A stretch of 64,000 nucleotides of DNA from Proteus appendicitidis (lineage in GTDB: Bacteria; Pseudomonadota; Gammaproteobacteria; Enterobacterales; Enterobacteriaceae). The position numbers and the translations under genes were made by a program. Shown here one piece after another: positions 45,119-55,604 of the stretch. The first letter of the stretch is position 1. Every line of letters starts with the position of its first letter. The stretch is from contig NZ_CP127389.1 of the NCBI RefSeq assembly GCF_030271835.1, positions 1,152,001 to 1,216,000 on the forward strand, written 5' to 3'. Under the pieces are notes generated by a model. It ran no database searches and had not been told where the DNA came from. It saw only the letters and a program-made list of their open reading frames with translations.

Positions 45119-46324
45119 ATGAGTAGTGTAGATATTCTAGTACCGGATCTCCCTGAATCAGTTGCTGACGCATCGGTCGCAACTTGGCATAAAAAACCTG
45201 GTGATAGCATTCAACGCGATGAAGTGCTGGTTGAAATCGAAACAGATAAAGTTGTTTTAGAAGTACCTGCAAGTGAAGCAGGTGTTTTAGAAAGCATTCT
45301 TGAAGAAGAAGGCGCTACCGTTGGTTCACGCCAATTACTAGGCCGTATTCGTTTAGGTGATAGCACTGGCATTCCTGCTGATGTGAAACCTGCTCAAGAT
45401 AGCACGCCAGCACAGCGTCAAAGTGCTGATATTGCTGAAAAAGGCAATAATGATGCTTTAAGTCCAACAGCGCGTCGCTTAGTGGCTGAACACGATATTA
45501 ACCCTGCTGATGTGAAAGGTAGTGGTGTAGGTGGGCGTTTAACTCGCCAAGACATCGAAGGTCATGTTGCGAATAAATCAACTTCACAACCAGTAGCAGA
45601 AGCTCCTCAAGCACTGTTATCTCACCGTAGCGAAAAACGTGTACCAATGACGCGTTTACGTAAACGTGTAGCAGAGCGCTTATTAGAAGCGAAAAACACC
45701 ACTGCAATGTTGACAACGTTTAACGAAATCAACATGCAACCAATCAAAGATCTACGCGCCCAATATGGTGAAGCATTCGAAAAACGCCACGGTGTACGTT
45801 TAGGCTTTATGTCTTTCTATATTAAAGCAGTTGTTGAAGCACTGAAACGCTATCCAGAAGTTAATGCTTCTATCGATGGTACTGATGTGGTTTATCACAA
45901 CTACTTCGATATCAGTATTGCAGTATCAACACCGCGTGGTCTGGTAACACCAGTATTACGTGATGCGGATGCAATGAGCATGGCGGATATTGAGAAAAAC
46001 ATCAAAGCGTTAGCGGTAAAAGGTCGTGACGGTAAGTTAACTGTTGAAGACTTAACAGGTGGTAACTTCACTATCACAAATGGCGGTGTTTTCGGTTCAT
46101 TAATGTCAACTCCGATTATCAACCCACCACAAAGTGCCATTTTAGGGATGCATGCAATTAAAGATCGCCCAATGGCAGTAGATGGTCAGGTTGTTATTTT
46201 ACCAATGATGTATCTGGCTCTGTCTTATGACCACCGTTTAATTGATGGTCGTGAGTCTGTCGGTTTCTTAGTAACCGTTAAAGAGATGCTAGAAGATCCA
46301 GCTCGTTTATTACTGGATGTTTAG
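45119..46324 (+). CDS. sucB: Dihydrolipoyl succinyltransferase (E2)
   Basis: The core of the 2-oxoglutarate dehydrogenase complex, 401 residues. An N-terminal lipoyl domain has the lipoyl-lysine in [14 protein letters not shown] (near 43). A peripheral subunit-binding domain follows near 110-150 ([23 protein letters not shown]), then the catalytic domain ending with [17 protein letters not shown] (catalytic His and Asp). It begins 13 bases after sucA. Confidence 0.98.
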   Translation: MSSVDILVPDLPESVADASVATWHKKPGDSIQRDEVLVEIETDKVVLEVPASEAGVLESILEEEGATVGSRQLLGRIRLGDSTGIPADVKPAQDSTPAQRQSADIAEKGNNDALSPTARRLVAEHDINPADVKGSGVGGRLTRQDIEGHVANKSTSQPVAEAPQALLSHRSEKRVPMTRLRKRVAERLLEAKNTTAMLTTFNEINMQPIKDLRAQYGEAFEKRHGVRLGFMSFYIKAVVEALKRYPEVNASIDGTDVVYHNYFDISIAVSTPRGLVTPVLRDADAMSMADIEKNIKALAVKGRDGKLTVEDLTGGNFTITNGGVFGSLMSTPIINPPQSAILGMHAIKDRPMAVDGQVVILPMMYLALSYDHRLIDGRESVGFLVTVKEMLEDPARLLLDV

Positions 46325-46485
46325 GTAATAAATATCGCTTTTAGGCAGGAGATGCTCCTCCTGCCTACTTAGCAACAAACATTAGCATCAAAGAAGTACA
46401 GTGTGTTCGTGAAGTCAGATTTCTCTGGCTTATAGTCAAAAAAATAAGAAAGCCCGACTTTCAACAAGATTATGGATAGAACATC

Positions 46486-47652
46486 ATGAATTTACACGAG
46501 TATCAGGCAAAACAGCTTTTCACACGGTATGGATTACCAGCACCTGCTGGTTTCGCCTGCACCACACCGCGCGAGGCAGAAGAAGCTGCATCAAAAATCG
46601 GTCATGGCCCTTGGGTTGTGAAATGTCAGGTTCACGCGGGTGGACGTGGTAAAGCTGGCGGCGTAAAAGTCGTTAAATCGAAAGAAGAGATCCGCGCATT
46701 TGCTGAACAATGGTTAGGCAAACGTTTAGTTACTTATCAGACAGACGCTAATGGTCAACCTGTTACACAGATTTTAGTTGAAGCTGCAACTGATATCGCT
46801 AAAGAGCTTTATCTTGGTGCGGTTGTTGACCGTGGTACCCGTCGCGTTGTCTTTATGGCCTCCACAGAAGGCGGCGTTGAAATTGAGAAAGTGGCAGAAG
46901 AAACGCCAGAACTTATTCATCGCGCAATTATTGATCCACTGACAGGTCCTATGCCTTATCAGGGAAGAGAATTAGCATTTAAACTGGGTTTAAAAGGCAA
47001 GCAAGTTAGCCAATTTGCTAAAATCTTTATGGGATTAGCTACTATTTTCTTAGAGCGTGATCTTGCTTTAATCGAAATTAACCCACTGGTTATTACTAAA
47101 GAAGACGATCTGATTTGTCTTGATGGTAAATTAGGCGTAGATAGCAACGCGTTATATCGTCAACCAGAAATGCGTGAAATGCACGATCCATCACAAGAAG
47201 ATCCTCGTGAAGCACAAGCTGCACAATGGGAACTGAACTACGTTGCATTAGATGGCAACATTGGCTGTATGGTTAATGGTGCAGGTTTAGCGATGGGGAC
47301 AATGGATATCGTTAAACTTCATGGTGGCGAGCCTGCAAACTTCCTCGATGTCGGTGGCGGTGCAACAAAAGAGCGCGTAACTGAAGCATTTAAGATTATT
47401 TTGTCAGATGAAAATGTCAGTGCTGTATTAGTCAACATTTTCGGCGGTATTGTTCGTTGTGACTTAATCGCAGACGGTATTATTGGCGCAGTTGAAGAAG
47501 TTGGCGTTAATGTTCCTGTGGTTGTTCGTCTTGAAGGAAACAATGCAGAGTTAGGCACCAAGAAATTAGCTGATAGTGGATTAAATATTATCGCTGCTAA
47601 GAGCTTAACAGATGCCGCGAAACAAGTTGTTGCAGCAGCGGAGGCAAAATAA
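46486..47652 (+). CDS. sucC: Succinyl-CoA synthetase beta subunit
   Basis: The nucleotide-binding subunit, 388 residues. The N-terminal ATP-grasp domain begins [20 protein letters not shown] and has [18 protein letters not shown] (near 44-61). The Rossmann-like C-terminal part shows [20 protein letters not shown] and [16 protein letters not shown]. It lies 161 bases after sucB and shares one base with the sucD start. Confidence 0.98.
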   Translation: MNLHEYQAKQLFTRYGLPAPAGFACTTPREAEEAASKIGHGPWVVKCQVHAGGRGKAGGVKVVKSKEEIRAFAEQWLGKRLVTYQTDANGQPVTQILVEAATDIAKELYLGAVVDRGTRRVVFMASTEGGVEIEKVAEETPELIHRAIIDPLTGPMPYQGRELAFKLGLKGKQVSQFAKIFMGLATIFLERDLALIEINPLVITKEDDLICLDGKLGVDSNALYRQPEMREMHDPSQEDPREAQAAQWELNYVALDGNIGCMVNGAGLAMGTMDIVKLHGGEPANFLDVGGGATKERVTEAFKIILSDENVSAVLVNIFGGIVRCDLIADGIIGAVEEVGVNVPVVVRLEGNNAELGTKKLADSGLNIIAAKSLTDAAKQVVAAAEAK

Positions 47653-48521
47653 TGTCTATTTTAATCGATAAGAATACCAAAGTAATTTGCCAAGGCTTTA
47701 CGGGTAGCCAAGGAACATTCCACTCTGAGCAAGCTATTGCTTATGGTACGCAAATGGTCGGTGGTGTTACACCGGGTAAAGGCGGTACTACTCACTTAGG
47801 TTTACCTGTATTCAATACAGTACGTGAAGCCGTTGAAGCAACGGGTGCAACTGCGACAGTTATCTATGTACCCGCTCCATTTTGTAAAGACTCAATCTTA
47901 GAAGCAATAGATGCAGGCATCAAACTAATTATTACTATTACTGAAGGTATTCCTACGCTGGATATGCTGACGGTTAAAGTTAAATTAGATGAAGCTGGCG
48001 TGCGCATGATTGGCCCTAACTGCCCAGGTGTTATCACTCCAGGTGAATGTAAGATTGGCATTATGCCTGGTCACATTCACTTACCAGGCAAAGTAGGTAT
48101 TGTATCTCGTTCAGGTACATTAACTTATGAAGCTGTTAAGCAAACAACAGACGTCGGCTTAGGCCAATCAACTTGTGTTGGTATTGGTGGCGACCCAATT
48201 CCGGGTTCTAACTTTATTGATATTCTGAAGCTATTCCAAGAAGATCCACAAACAGAAGCGATTGTGATGATTGGTGAAATTGGAGGCACGGCAGAAGAAG
48301 AAGCGGCTGCTTATATCAAAGATCACGTCACTAAGCCTGTTGTTGGCTACATTGCGGGTGTAACAGCGCCTAAAGGCAAACGTATGGGACATGCGGGTGC
48401 AATTATTGCTGGTGGTAAAGGCACCGCAGACGAGAAATTTGCTGCCCTAGAAGCTGCTGGTGTTAAAACAGTCCGTAGTTTAGCGGATATCGGCGAAGCA
48501 ATTAAATCACTGATCAAGTAA
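47652..48521 (+). CDS. sucD: Succinyl-CoA synthetase alpha subunit
   Basis: Binds CoA and carries the phosphohistidine intermediate, 289 residues. Motifs: [16 protein letters not shown] (CoA loop near 13-28), [22 protein letters not shown] (near 118-139), GRSGTL-type [12 protein letters not shown], and the catalytic histidine in [18 protein letters not shown] (near 246). Its ATG overlaps the last base of sucC. An intrinsic terminator follows about 40 bases downstream. Confidence 0.98.
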   Translation: MSILIDKNTKVICQGFTGSQGTFHSEQAIAYGTQMVGGVTPGKGGTTHLGLPVFNTVREAVEATGATATVIYVPAPFCKDSILEAIDAGIKLIITITEGIPTLDMLTVKVKLDEAGVRMIGPNCPGVITPGECKIGIMPGHIHLPGKVGIVSRSGTLTYEAVKQTTDVGLGQSTCVGIGGDPIPGSNFIDILKLFQEDPQTEAIVMIGEIGGTAEEEAAAYIKDHVTKPVVGYIAGVTAPKGKRMGHAGAIIAGGKGTADEKFAALEAAGVKTVRSLADIGEAIKSLIK

Positions 48522-48560
48522 GTAACAATTCTGTTAATAATTTCAGATTGATACTATCTT

Positions 48561-48599
48561 AATGCCAGTTTCGAAAAAAGAAGCTGGCATTTTTTATTT
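48561..48599 (+). terminator. Terminator of the sdh-suc operon
   Basis: A stem AATGCCAG / CTGGCATT, extended by weaker inner pairs, has a purine-rich loop and is followed by TTTTTATTT. It lies about 40 bases after sucD. In E. coli the homologous 3' end is processed to the small RNA SdhX (RybD), so this 3' end may also be functional. Confidence 0.85.
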
Positions 48600-49690
48600 C
48601 TAGTTTCATTTAATAGTCGCATCAAGAGTTAATATTGTAATTAACACCTCAATATCCTACCTGAATTTACACTAATAAATTGTTTTATATGGTTTTTTCT
48701 TTAAATTGATCTGTATGGGAAATATCATTTCTCTATTTATTTATTTTCTTGTAGAGTCTAAAAATAATGATATAAACCATGAATAAGCTTCCTGAATTGT
48801 TAAAAATAATATTTTAAATACGTGTTTTGAGTGAAAAAGGGTGTTAGCTAGAAACAATGAACACTTGTTTTATGTTGTTTTCAATATAGATGCTTCTATA
48901 AGTATCGTAATAATTAGCTTTAATTTTATACAAAGATCACGCTGTAAGGCTGATTTTTGCTAAGAAAATAGACCTTTAAACATGTTAATGAATACATGAG
49001 GAAGAGGGCACAGGCTAGTTCTTTGATAGAAAAAATATCTTTTTATTATAATAAAACATCAAATGACGGTTAAAGGTGAATTATGACCTTCTTATCATTA
49101 TAGGAATTGATAATCAGCAGTTGGTGAAGATCTTGAAAAACGCTCTGTTTAAATAAGAAAATATAATAAAAATTTTTTTGTATTTTTTCTCATACCATTC
49201 AACAAATAACTTATTGTGATTATTTATCTGTTTGATTTTTATTGGTATTTATTTTTTCCATTAATAACGACTTTGCGCTTTATCAATTAAATACACATTT
49301 ATTGTACTTCGTTTATCTAGAATAACAAAGAAACTAAAAAAGAAATAACATTAGGAATGGATAATCAAGATCAGATTTTTTATATATCTTTATTAGATAA
49401 AATAATTAAGAGTATTTTTTTATATTTACATTTTTGTAAATTTCAACTTATTAATTAATAGATTATTTTTTTAAAATATTTATTATTTACCTGCAAAAAA
49501 ATGAAATTGATATTAAAATTAATAAAACACAATTAAAAGTGTTTATTTTTAAGTCTTTTATGAAAATAAAAAGTTAATTTTTTTATGGAAAATATAAGGA
49601 GGTAAATTACACTTAAAAATAAAAACAACATTGCATTAACACAATAGTAACTATTGGGTAATTTATTCGCAACTAGTTAACATTAAAGTG
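48600..49690. other. AT-rich gene-free stretch between suc and cyd operons
   Basis: No reading frame of useful length on either strand and no tRNA-like or clear terminator structure. The base composition is extreme, with long A and T runs. One orphan AAGGAGGT sequence lies at 49596-49603 without a following ATG, GTG or TTG. In E. coli this interval carries mngRAB, which is absent here. Confidence 0.6.
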
Positions 49691-49695
49691 TTTTT

Positions 49696-49709
49696 TTGAT
49701 GTGGGTCAA
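49696..49709. promoter_or_regulatory. FNR box candidate upstream of cydA
   Basis: TTGAT-GTGG-GTCAA matches the FNR consensus TTGAT-N4-ATCAA in nine of ten positions. It lies about 300 bases before cydA. Sequences such as TAGTTAACATTAA just upstream resemble ArcA sites. Control of cyd by ArcA and FNR is established in E. coli. Confidence 0.6.
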
Positions 49710-50006
49710 GTTATTAATTGTGGCAAAAATTTCTGAATATGCTTAAATTGGCACACGATCAAATATGCTGTTACAAACCTAAAAGTCGTATTGTTGACCT
49801 AAGCTCAGAATTCAAATCTGGGTCACGCAAAATATATTTATTATATGTAAATATAAGCGTACTATTTGTAAGGTATTGTGTTTTTGGTCTTTAATATTCG
49901 TTGTTGTTTTTAGAGGCATTTATTGCTGGTAGTTATGAGGCTTTATAATTTAATAAAGTCGGGTTGCCGCAAGTCGGTGTCTTCCTGCTAGGAGCAAGGA
50001 GTCAAG

Positions 50007-51575
50007 ATGTTTGATATTGTCGAACTGTCACGGTTACAGTTTGCCTTAACAGCAATGTATCACTTCCTGTTTGTCCCATTAACGCTGGGTATGGCGTTTA
50101 TGCTGGCAATCATGGAAACGATATATGTTCTGTCGGGTAAACAAGTTTACAAAGATATGACAAAGTTCTGGGGTAAGTTATTTGGTATTAACTTTGCTCT
50201 GGGTGTCGCAACTGGGTTGACCATGGAGTTCCAATTTGGTACTAACTGGTCATATTTCTCTCATTACGTCGGTGATATCTTCGGTGCGCCTTTAGCAATC
50301 GAAGGTTTAATGGCGTTCTTCTTAGAATCAACTTTCGTCGGATTGTTCTTCTTTGGCTGGGATCGTTTAGGTAAGAAGCAGCACTTGATGGTAACTTGGT
50401 TAGTTGCTTTCGGTTCTAACTTCTCTGCACTGTGGATCCTTGTTGCGAATGGTTGGATGCAAAACCCTGTCGCTGCAGACTTCAACTTTGAAACCATGCG
50501 AATGGAAATGTTGAGTTTTGCTGATCTGGTTTTAAACCCTGTCGCTCAAGTTAAATTTGTTCACACCGTTGCTGCTGGTTACTGTACTGGTGCATTCTTT
50601 GTTCTGGGTATCAGCTCTTACTACCTGCTCAAAGGTCGTGATATCGGTTTTGCAAAACGTTCTTTCGCAGTTGCTGCTACTTTTGGTATCGCAGCTGTAT
50701 TATCTGTTATCGTACTGGGTGATGAATCTGGTTACGAAATGGGTGACGTACAGAAAACTAAACTGGCTGCAATTGAAGGTGAATGGCATACAGAAGCAGC
50801 TCCAGCTGCATTTAATCTGATTGCATTCCCTAATCAAGAAAAAATGGAAAACTCGTTTGCATTACAAATTCCTTATGTCATGGGTATTATTGCAACGCGT
50901 TCTTTCGATACACCAGTATTAGGTCTGCATGACTTGATGAGTCAACACGAAGTTCGTATTCGTAATGGTATGAAAGCTTACGAATTATTAAACGAACTAC
51001 GTTCAGGTAATACCGATCCAACGGTACGCGCTGCATTTAATGACGCCAAAAAAGATTTAGGCTATGGCTTATTGCTTAAGCGTTATACAAATAATGTCTC
51101 CGATGCAACGGAAGCGCAAATTAAATCTGCTGTAAAAGACTCTATTCCTAAAGTCGCACCACTGTTCTGGTCATTCCGTATCATGGTTGCCGCAGGCTTC
51201 CTGATGTTACTGGTTGTTGCGATTTCCTTCTGGACAGTTCTGTCTAACCGTATTGGTAACTATAAATGGTTACTGCGTGCTGCTCTGTTTAGTATTCCAT
51301 TACCATGGATTGCAGTTGAAGCAGGTTGGTTTGTTGCAGAATATGGGCGTCAACCATGGGCGATTGGTGAAATCCTGCCTACGGCTGTAGCAACTTCTTC
51401 ACTGACACAGGCTGATCTCCTTGTATCTATGGGTCTTATCTGTGGTCTATATACATTATTCCTAGTTGCTGAAATGTTCCTGATGTTCAAATTTGGTCGC
51501 CTTGGGCCGAGTAGCCTGAAGACGGGTCGCTATCACTTTGAACAGAAGAACGCATCTTCTGCACAAAGTAAGTAA
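50007..51575 (+). CDS. cydA: Cytochrome bd-I oxidase subunit I
   Basis: A quinol oxidase subunit in the inner membrane carrying haems b558, b595 and d; 522 residues. The N-terminus [19 protein letters not shown] carries the haem-ligand His19. [20 protein letters not shown] (near 440) is the conserved GRQPW segment, and a long Q loop (about 250-380) is present as in E. coli. AGGAGCAAGGAG precedes the ATG. It is first in cydABX-ybgE and has a long AT-rich leader. Confidence 0.98.
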   Translation: MFDIVELSRLQFALTAMYHFLFVPLTLGMAFMLAIMETIYVLSGKQVYKDMTKFWGKLFGINFALGVATGLTMEFQFGTNWSYFSHYVGDIFGAPLAIEGLMAFFLESTFVGLFFFGWDRLGKKQHLMVTWLVAFGSNFSALWILVANGWMQNPVAADFNFETMRMEMLSFADLVLNPVAQVKFVHTVAAGYCTGAFFVLGISSYYLLKGRDIGFAKRSFAVAATFGIAAVLSVIVLGDESGYEMGDVQKTKLAAIEGEWHTEAAPAAFNLIAFPNQEKMENSFALQIPYVMGIIATRSFDTPVLGLHDLMSQHEVRIRNGMKAYELLNELRSGNTDPTVRAAFNDAKKDLGYGLLLKRYTNNVSDATEAQIKSAVKDSIPKVAPLFWSFRIMVAAGFLMLLVVAISFWTVLSNRIGNYKWLLRAALFSIPLPWIAVEAGWFVAEYGRQPWAIGEILPTAVATSSLTQADLLVSMGLICGLYTLFLVAEMFLMFKFGRLGPSSLKTGRYHFEQKNASSAQSK

Positions 51576-51589
51576 CACAGGAGTCCACT

Positions 51590-52747
51590 ATGTTTGATTA
51601 TGAAGTATTGCGATTTGTTTGGTGGCTACTGATTGGTATCTTACTGATTGGCTTTGCAGTCACTGATGGTTTTGATATGGGTGTTGGTGTGTTACTACGC
51701 GTTATCGCTAAAGATGACACTGAACGCCGTATTTTGATTAACTCTGTTGCACCTCACTGGGATGGTAACCAAGTATGGTTAATCACAGCGGGTGGTGCAT
51801 TATTCGCTGCATGGCCAATGGTTTATGCTGCGGCATTCTCTGGTTTCTATTTCGGTATGATCTTCGTACTGGCGGCATTATTCTTCCGTCCAGTTGGTTT
51901 TGATTACCGTTCTAAACTGGAATCTCCAAAATGGCGTGGCATGTGGGATTGGGGTATCTTTATTGGTAGCTTCGTTCCACCATTAGTTATCGGTGTTGCT
52001 TTTGGTAACCTGTTACAAGGTGTTCCATTAGAAGTCGATAGTATGCAACGTGTATCTTATAACGGTACGACTAACGCTCTGATTAACCTATTAAGCCTGT
52101 TAAACCCATACGGTTTATTAGCGGGTGTGGTTAGCTTAATGATGATTGTTGCACACGGTGCAAGTTATCTTCAAATGCGTACTACTGGTGAGTTACATGA
52201 GCGTACTCGTAAAACAACGTACATTACCTCACTAATTACGTTTATCGCATTCGCATTAGCAGGTGTATGGTTAATCTATGGTATCGATGGCTTTATTATT
52301 ACAAGCGCTATTGATACAGCAGGACCATCATCTCCACTGCTGAAAACCGTTTCTCATGAAGCGGGTGCTTGGATGACTAACTACAACAACTATCCAGTAT
52401 TATGGGCACTGCCGGCCTTAGGTCTGTTATCTCCATTACTGGCGATTGTTGCAACTAAAGCAAACAAAGGTGGTTGGGCATTCCTGTTCACTTCACTGAC
52501 TATTGCTTGTGTTATCCTGACTTGTGGTGTGACTATGTTCCCATTTGTGATGCCTTCGAGCACATTCCCAGATGTGAGCTTAACAATGTGGGATGCAACT
52601 TCTAGCTTGTTTACTCTGCAAGTCATGACAGTTGTTGCGATTATCTTTGTACCTATCGTTCTCCTTTACACTATCTGGTGTTACTGGAAAATGCATGGTC
52701 GCCTTGATAAGAAATTTATCGAAGGCAATAATCATACTCTTTACTAA
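51590..52747 (+). CDS. cydB: Cytochrome bd-I oxidase subunit II
   Basis: The second large membrane subunit of the bd oxidase, 385 residues and about eight membrane segments. The N-terminal FVWWLLIGILLIGFAVTDGFDMGVGVLL and the following NSVAPHWDGNQVWLITAGGALFAAWP are the family signature. It begins 14 bases after cydA and is followed by the small subunit gene cydX. Confidence 0.98.
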   Translation: MFDYEVLRFVWWLLIGILLIGFAVTDGFDMGVGVLLRVIAKDDTERRILINSVAPHWDGNQVWLITAGGALFAAWPMVYAAAFSGFYFGMIFVLAALFFRPVGFDYRSKLESPKWRGMWDWGIFIGSFVPPLVIGVAFGNLLQGVPLEVDSMQRVSYNGTTNALINLLSLLNPYGLLAGVVSLMMIVAHGASYLQMRTTGELHERTRKTTYITSLITFIAFALAGVWLIYGIDGFIITSAIDTAGPSSPLLKTVSHEAGAWMTNYNNYPVLWALPALGLLSPLLAIVATKANKGGWAFLFTSLTIACVILTCGVTMFPFVMPSSTFPDVSLTMWDATSSLFTLQVMTVVAIIFVPIVLLYTIWCYWKMHGRLDKKFIEGNNHTLY

Positions 52748-52759
52748 GGAGCATAGAGA

Positions 52760-52873
52760 ATGTGGTATTTTGCATGGATCCTCGGCACACTCTTCGCTTG
52801 TAGTATTGCGGTGATCGCAGGACTGGCTTTCGAACACGCTGAAGCCAAAAAAACTTCAGAAAGTGAAGAATAA
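52760..52873 (+). CDS. cydX: Cytochrome bd-I oxidase small subunit CydX
   Basis: A 37-residue membrane protein that stabilises the bd oxidase haems. It reads MWYFAWILGTLFACSIAV, then IAGLAFEHAEAKKTSESEE. The MWYFAWILG start and the single hydrophobic helix (about 4-23) followed by a charged tail are diagnostic. AAGGAG lies 9 bases before the ATG. It starts 12 bases after cydB, and its TAA shares one base with the ybgE ATG. Confidence 0.96.
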   Translation: MWYFAWILGTLFACSIAVIAGLAFEHAEAKKTSESEE

Positions 52874-53157
52874 TGTTGGATAAAAGCTACCAACTACTAG
52901 ACAAGGGCCCTATTAGGGCTCTTGTTTTAATCATGGCGTTGGCTATGGCATTTTGTGTCATGTGGGACCCTAGCCGATTTGCAGCGAACACAAGTTCATT
53001 GGCAATTTGGCAAGGTATTCTTCTTATTTGGTCTGTATGTGCTGGTGCAACTTTTGGTCTAGCATTTCGTCCTAAACATATTGTCGCAAAATGTTTATTA
53101 CATCCAATCCCAGCAATTATTATTTTAGTTGTTGGATTAAGTTACTTTTTCTTCTAA
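52873..53157 (+). CDS. ybgE: Cyd operon protein YbgE
   Basis: A 94-residue inner membrane protein with three hydrophobic segments (about 14-30, 42-63, 76-94). RALVLIMALAMAFCVMWDPSRFAANTSSLAIWQG (as seen from residue 15) matches YbgE. It is translationally coupled to cydX. The function is unknown. In E. coli ybgC follows; here a 3-kb accessory module intervenes. Confidence 0.93.
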   Translation: MLDKSYQLLDKGPIRALVLIMALAMAFCVMWDPSRFAANTSSLAIWQGILLIWSVCAGATFGLAFRPKHIVAKCLLHPIPAIIILVVGLSYFFF

Positions 53158-53212
53158 AAAAATACCTTATTTCTGCTCGTAATATGAAAAAGAAATAAGG
53201 TATTTTATTTTC
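53158..53212 (+). terminator. Terminator of the cyd operon
   Basis: A perfect 14-bp stem AATACCTTATTTCT / AGAAATAAGGTATT with a 16-base loop is followed by TTATTTT. Confidence 0.85.
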
Positions 53213-53256
53213 TATACATTCATACATCCGCACTAAATTCTTTTGTCCTCGTGTTT

Positions 53257-54144
53257 CTATAATTGAATATTTTCTTTCAAATAATCAATAAATAAACGTG
53301 TTTTTCTTGGGATATGCTCGCTATAAGGAAAAATAATATTAACGGATTGTGTTAATAGCGATAGTTCAGGAAACAGCACCACTAATTTTTCTTCTAATAA
53401 TTCTTGATGAATATACCAATGTGGCAAAATAGTCATTCCAGCATGCGAAAGTACCATTTTCTTTAATGCAGCAATAGTATTCGTTTCGAAATAGGCATCT
53501 TGAGCTAATTGAGAAAGTAGGGTATTGAATTCTGAAGAGGCTGAAAGCTTACTTTGGCGCAAATTACTATTTGCTAAATAAGGAATAGCGCTCAAGTCAT
53601 TAATGGTTTTTATTGAGAATTTTTGCAACAAATGAGGTGAGATAACCAAACTTATCTCATAATCAGCCAGTTTTGTAGACCGATAATTACTGTCTTTTAA
53701 TGTGCCAAGACGAATAGCAAGATCAAGTTTATGGTTTATTAAATCCTCAATAGAAGAATTAAACGCATACTGTACTTTTAGCTTCGGATGCAACTGCATA
53801 AATTGATTAAGTAATGGCAAAATGTAGTGTTCACCAAATTCAGCCGTTGAACTTAACCGCAACGATCCCTGTAATTCTTGTTGACCTAATCGCGCTTTAT
53901 CCAATGTTTGTTCTAATTGAATTAACACTTGGCGAAAATCCTGATAAAGCATTTCTCCTGTTTCTGTCAGTGAGAATCGACGAGTATTACGATTAAGTAA
54001 TGATACATCTAATTCTGTTTCTAACGCCTTGATATGAATACTTACCATCGATTTACTGAGGCGCAAATATTTTGCTGCTTGAGTAAATGATCCCGTATCG
54101 ACAACAGCAATAAACGAGCGAATTCGATCAATTTGATTTTGCAT
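53257..54144 (-). CDS. LysR-family regulator
   Basis: A 295-residue LysR-type regulator. The N-terminal winged helix runs to about residue 60 (FIAVVDTGSFTQAAKYLRLSKSMVSIHIKALETELDVSLLNRNTRRFSLTETG, read in parts), followed by a periplasmic-binding-protein-like effector domain. It is divergent from the MFS gene at 54234 with inverted repeats between them, so it probably controls that gene. The effector is unknown. The gene is not part of the conserved cyd-tol block. Confidence 0.9.
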   Translation of the reverse strand: MQNQIDRIRSFIAVVDTGSFTQAAKYLRLSKSMVSIHIKALETELDVSLLNRNTRRFSLTETGEMLYQDFRQVLIQLEQTLDKARLGQQELQGSLRLSSTAEFGEHYILPLLNQFMQLHPKLKVQYAFNSSIEDLINHKLDLAIRLGTLKDSNYRSTKLADYEISLVISPHLLQKFSIKTINDLSAIPYLANSNLRQSKLSASSEFNTLLSQLAQDAYFETNTIAALKKMVLSHAGMTILPHWYIHQELLEEKLVVLFPELSLLTQSVNIIFPYSEHIPRKTRLFIDYLKENIQL

Positions 54145-54145
54145 G

Positions 54146-54201
54146 ATTGTTTACTCTGATTAAACAATAAGTTCTATTTTGTCAGATAGACGAAATTCGT
54201 C
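54146..54201. promoter_or_regulatory. Operator region between LysR and MFS genes
   Basis: Two perfect inverted repeats are present: ATTGTTTA-N7-TAAACAAT (54146-54168), which includes a LysR-type T-N11-A core, and GACGAA-A-TTCGTC (54189-54201). They fill most of the 89-base divergent spacer. Confidence 0.65.
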
Positions 54202-54233
54202 AATCTTCCGTACTCTATGCCCGGAGGATTTTT

Positions 54234-55604
54234 ATGACTTACCGTTATCGAATTGCATCTATATTTTTGCTGGGCTTCTTTATCGATTGTATTAACATTT
54301 TTATGTCAGCTATTGCATTACCTGCAATTGCCGATGATATGCAGATCTCTATCGTTTCTGTTACATGGGTTTCAAATAGTTATATTTTAGGATTAACATT
54401 AATTATTCCCTTGAGTCATTGGTTATCTCAACGTTTTGGAATTAAAGCATTGATGGTAACGTCAATGTTGATGTTTAGTTTATCAGTTGCATTAGTGGGA
54501 TATTCTCACTCTTTTATCGAACTTATTTTTTGGCGCTTTATTCAAGGTGTGAGTGGTGGGCTGTTAATCCCAATTGGGCAAGCATTAACTTTTCAATATT
54601 TTCAAGGGCATGAGAGAAGTAAAATATCAACACTTATTATGGCAATAGCCTTGATTGCACCTGCGATATCGCCAACATTAGGTGGATTTATTGTTGATGT
54701 TGTTTCGTGGCGTTGGGTTTTTTATAGCAATATTCCATTCTCATTGATAACCGCGTTTCTAGCCTTTATCTGGGTAAAAGAGCCTTTACCGAAAGAAAAC
54801 GCTATGCCTGATATTAAAGGTATCATTCTTATTAGTTTGATCATTGTATCTGGATTGTTCGCGTTATCTGCTTATGGTGAATATCACTCAACATTACTTG
54901 CTTTATTGATTGCCGTACTTTCAATCATTTTTGCTGTACTTTATTATTATCATTATCGGCACCATTCATCACCGGTTATTAATTTAGCATTATTAAAAAA
55001 TAGAAATCTATCACTCTCTATTTTTATTTATTACTGTATTCCGGGTGTTTTTACTGGCGTAAATATTCTCGCTATTTTTTATTTACAACAATATTTAAAA
55101 TTTACAGGTCAAGGTACAGGTGTTTTTATGTTGTTGTATGCACTGGGTGCCTTTATTTCGATGACAATAAGTGGTTCGCTTTATAATAAATTAGGTATGA
55201 AACGCTTATTTATTATTGCGTTGCTATTACATAGTATTGGTATCGCTTTATTGAGTATTGTAAATAGTAATACAGATATTCCATTACTTATTATTGCATA
55301 TCTAATTATCGGAGTGGGTGGGGGAGTGGGTGCTAACACCGCTCAAACCACGGCATTGTATGACTTTAGTGCGCAGAAGTTAGTTCAAGCAAGTATTATT
55401 TGGAATATTAACAGGCAAGTTGTTTTTAGTCTCGGGGCAACTATGGTTGCTATGTTATTTAATATTCTTTCTCTTTTTTGTTTACCACAAACTGCTTATA
55501 GCATGACTTTTTTAATATGTGCATTGATAGGTATATTACCTCTTACTTTATTATTTACATTAAAGAAAAAAGTTATTACACAGGAAATACAAGATGAATT
55601 TTAA
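54234..55604 (+). CDS. MFS efflux transporter, 14-helix DHA2 (EmrB/QacA) type
   Basis: A 456-residue inner membrane protein, with about 14 hydrophobic segments. SAIALPAIADDMQISIVSVTWVSNSYILGLTLIIPLSHWLSQRFG (first 60 residues, read in parts) and WRFIQGVSGGLLIPIGQAL match the EmrB/QacA family, as does the motif-C segment IAPAISPTLGGFIVD. The substrate is unknown. It overlaps the next gene by 11 bases, which suggests a shared function or co-translation. It is shorter than typical EmrB proteins (about 510). Confidence 0.88.
   Translation: MTYRYRIASIFLLGFFIDCINIFMSAIALPAIADDMQISIVSVTWVSNSYILGLTLIIPLSHWLSQRFGIKALMVTSMLMFSLSVALVGYSHSFIELIFWRFIQGVSGGLLIPIGQALTFQYFQGHERSKISTLIMAIALIAPAISPTLGGFIVDVVSWRWVFYSNIPFSLITAFLAFIWVKEPLPKENAMPDIKGIILISLIIVSGLFALSAYGEYHSTLLALLIAVLSIIFAVLYYYHYRHHSSPVINLALLKNRNLSLSIFIYYCIPGVFTGVNILAIFYLQQYLKFTGQGTGVFMLLYALGAFISMTISGSLYNKLGMKRLFIIALLLHSIGIALLSIVNSNTDIPLLIIAYLIIGVGGGVGANTAQTTALYDFSAQKLVQASIIWNINRQVVFSLGATMVAMLFNILSLFCLPQTAYSMTFLICALIGILPLTLLFTLKKKVITQEIQDEF

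Noticed and set aside
49596..49610. Perfect Shine-Dalgarno AAGGAGGT suggesting a small gene
   Set aside because: No ATG, GTG or TTG lies at a usable distance, and the only possible ATT-started frame has 13 codons.
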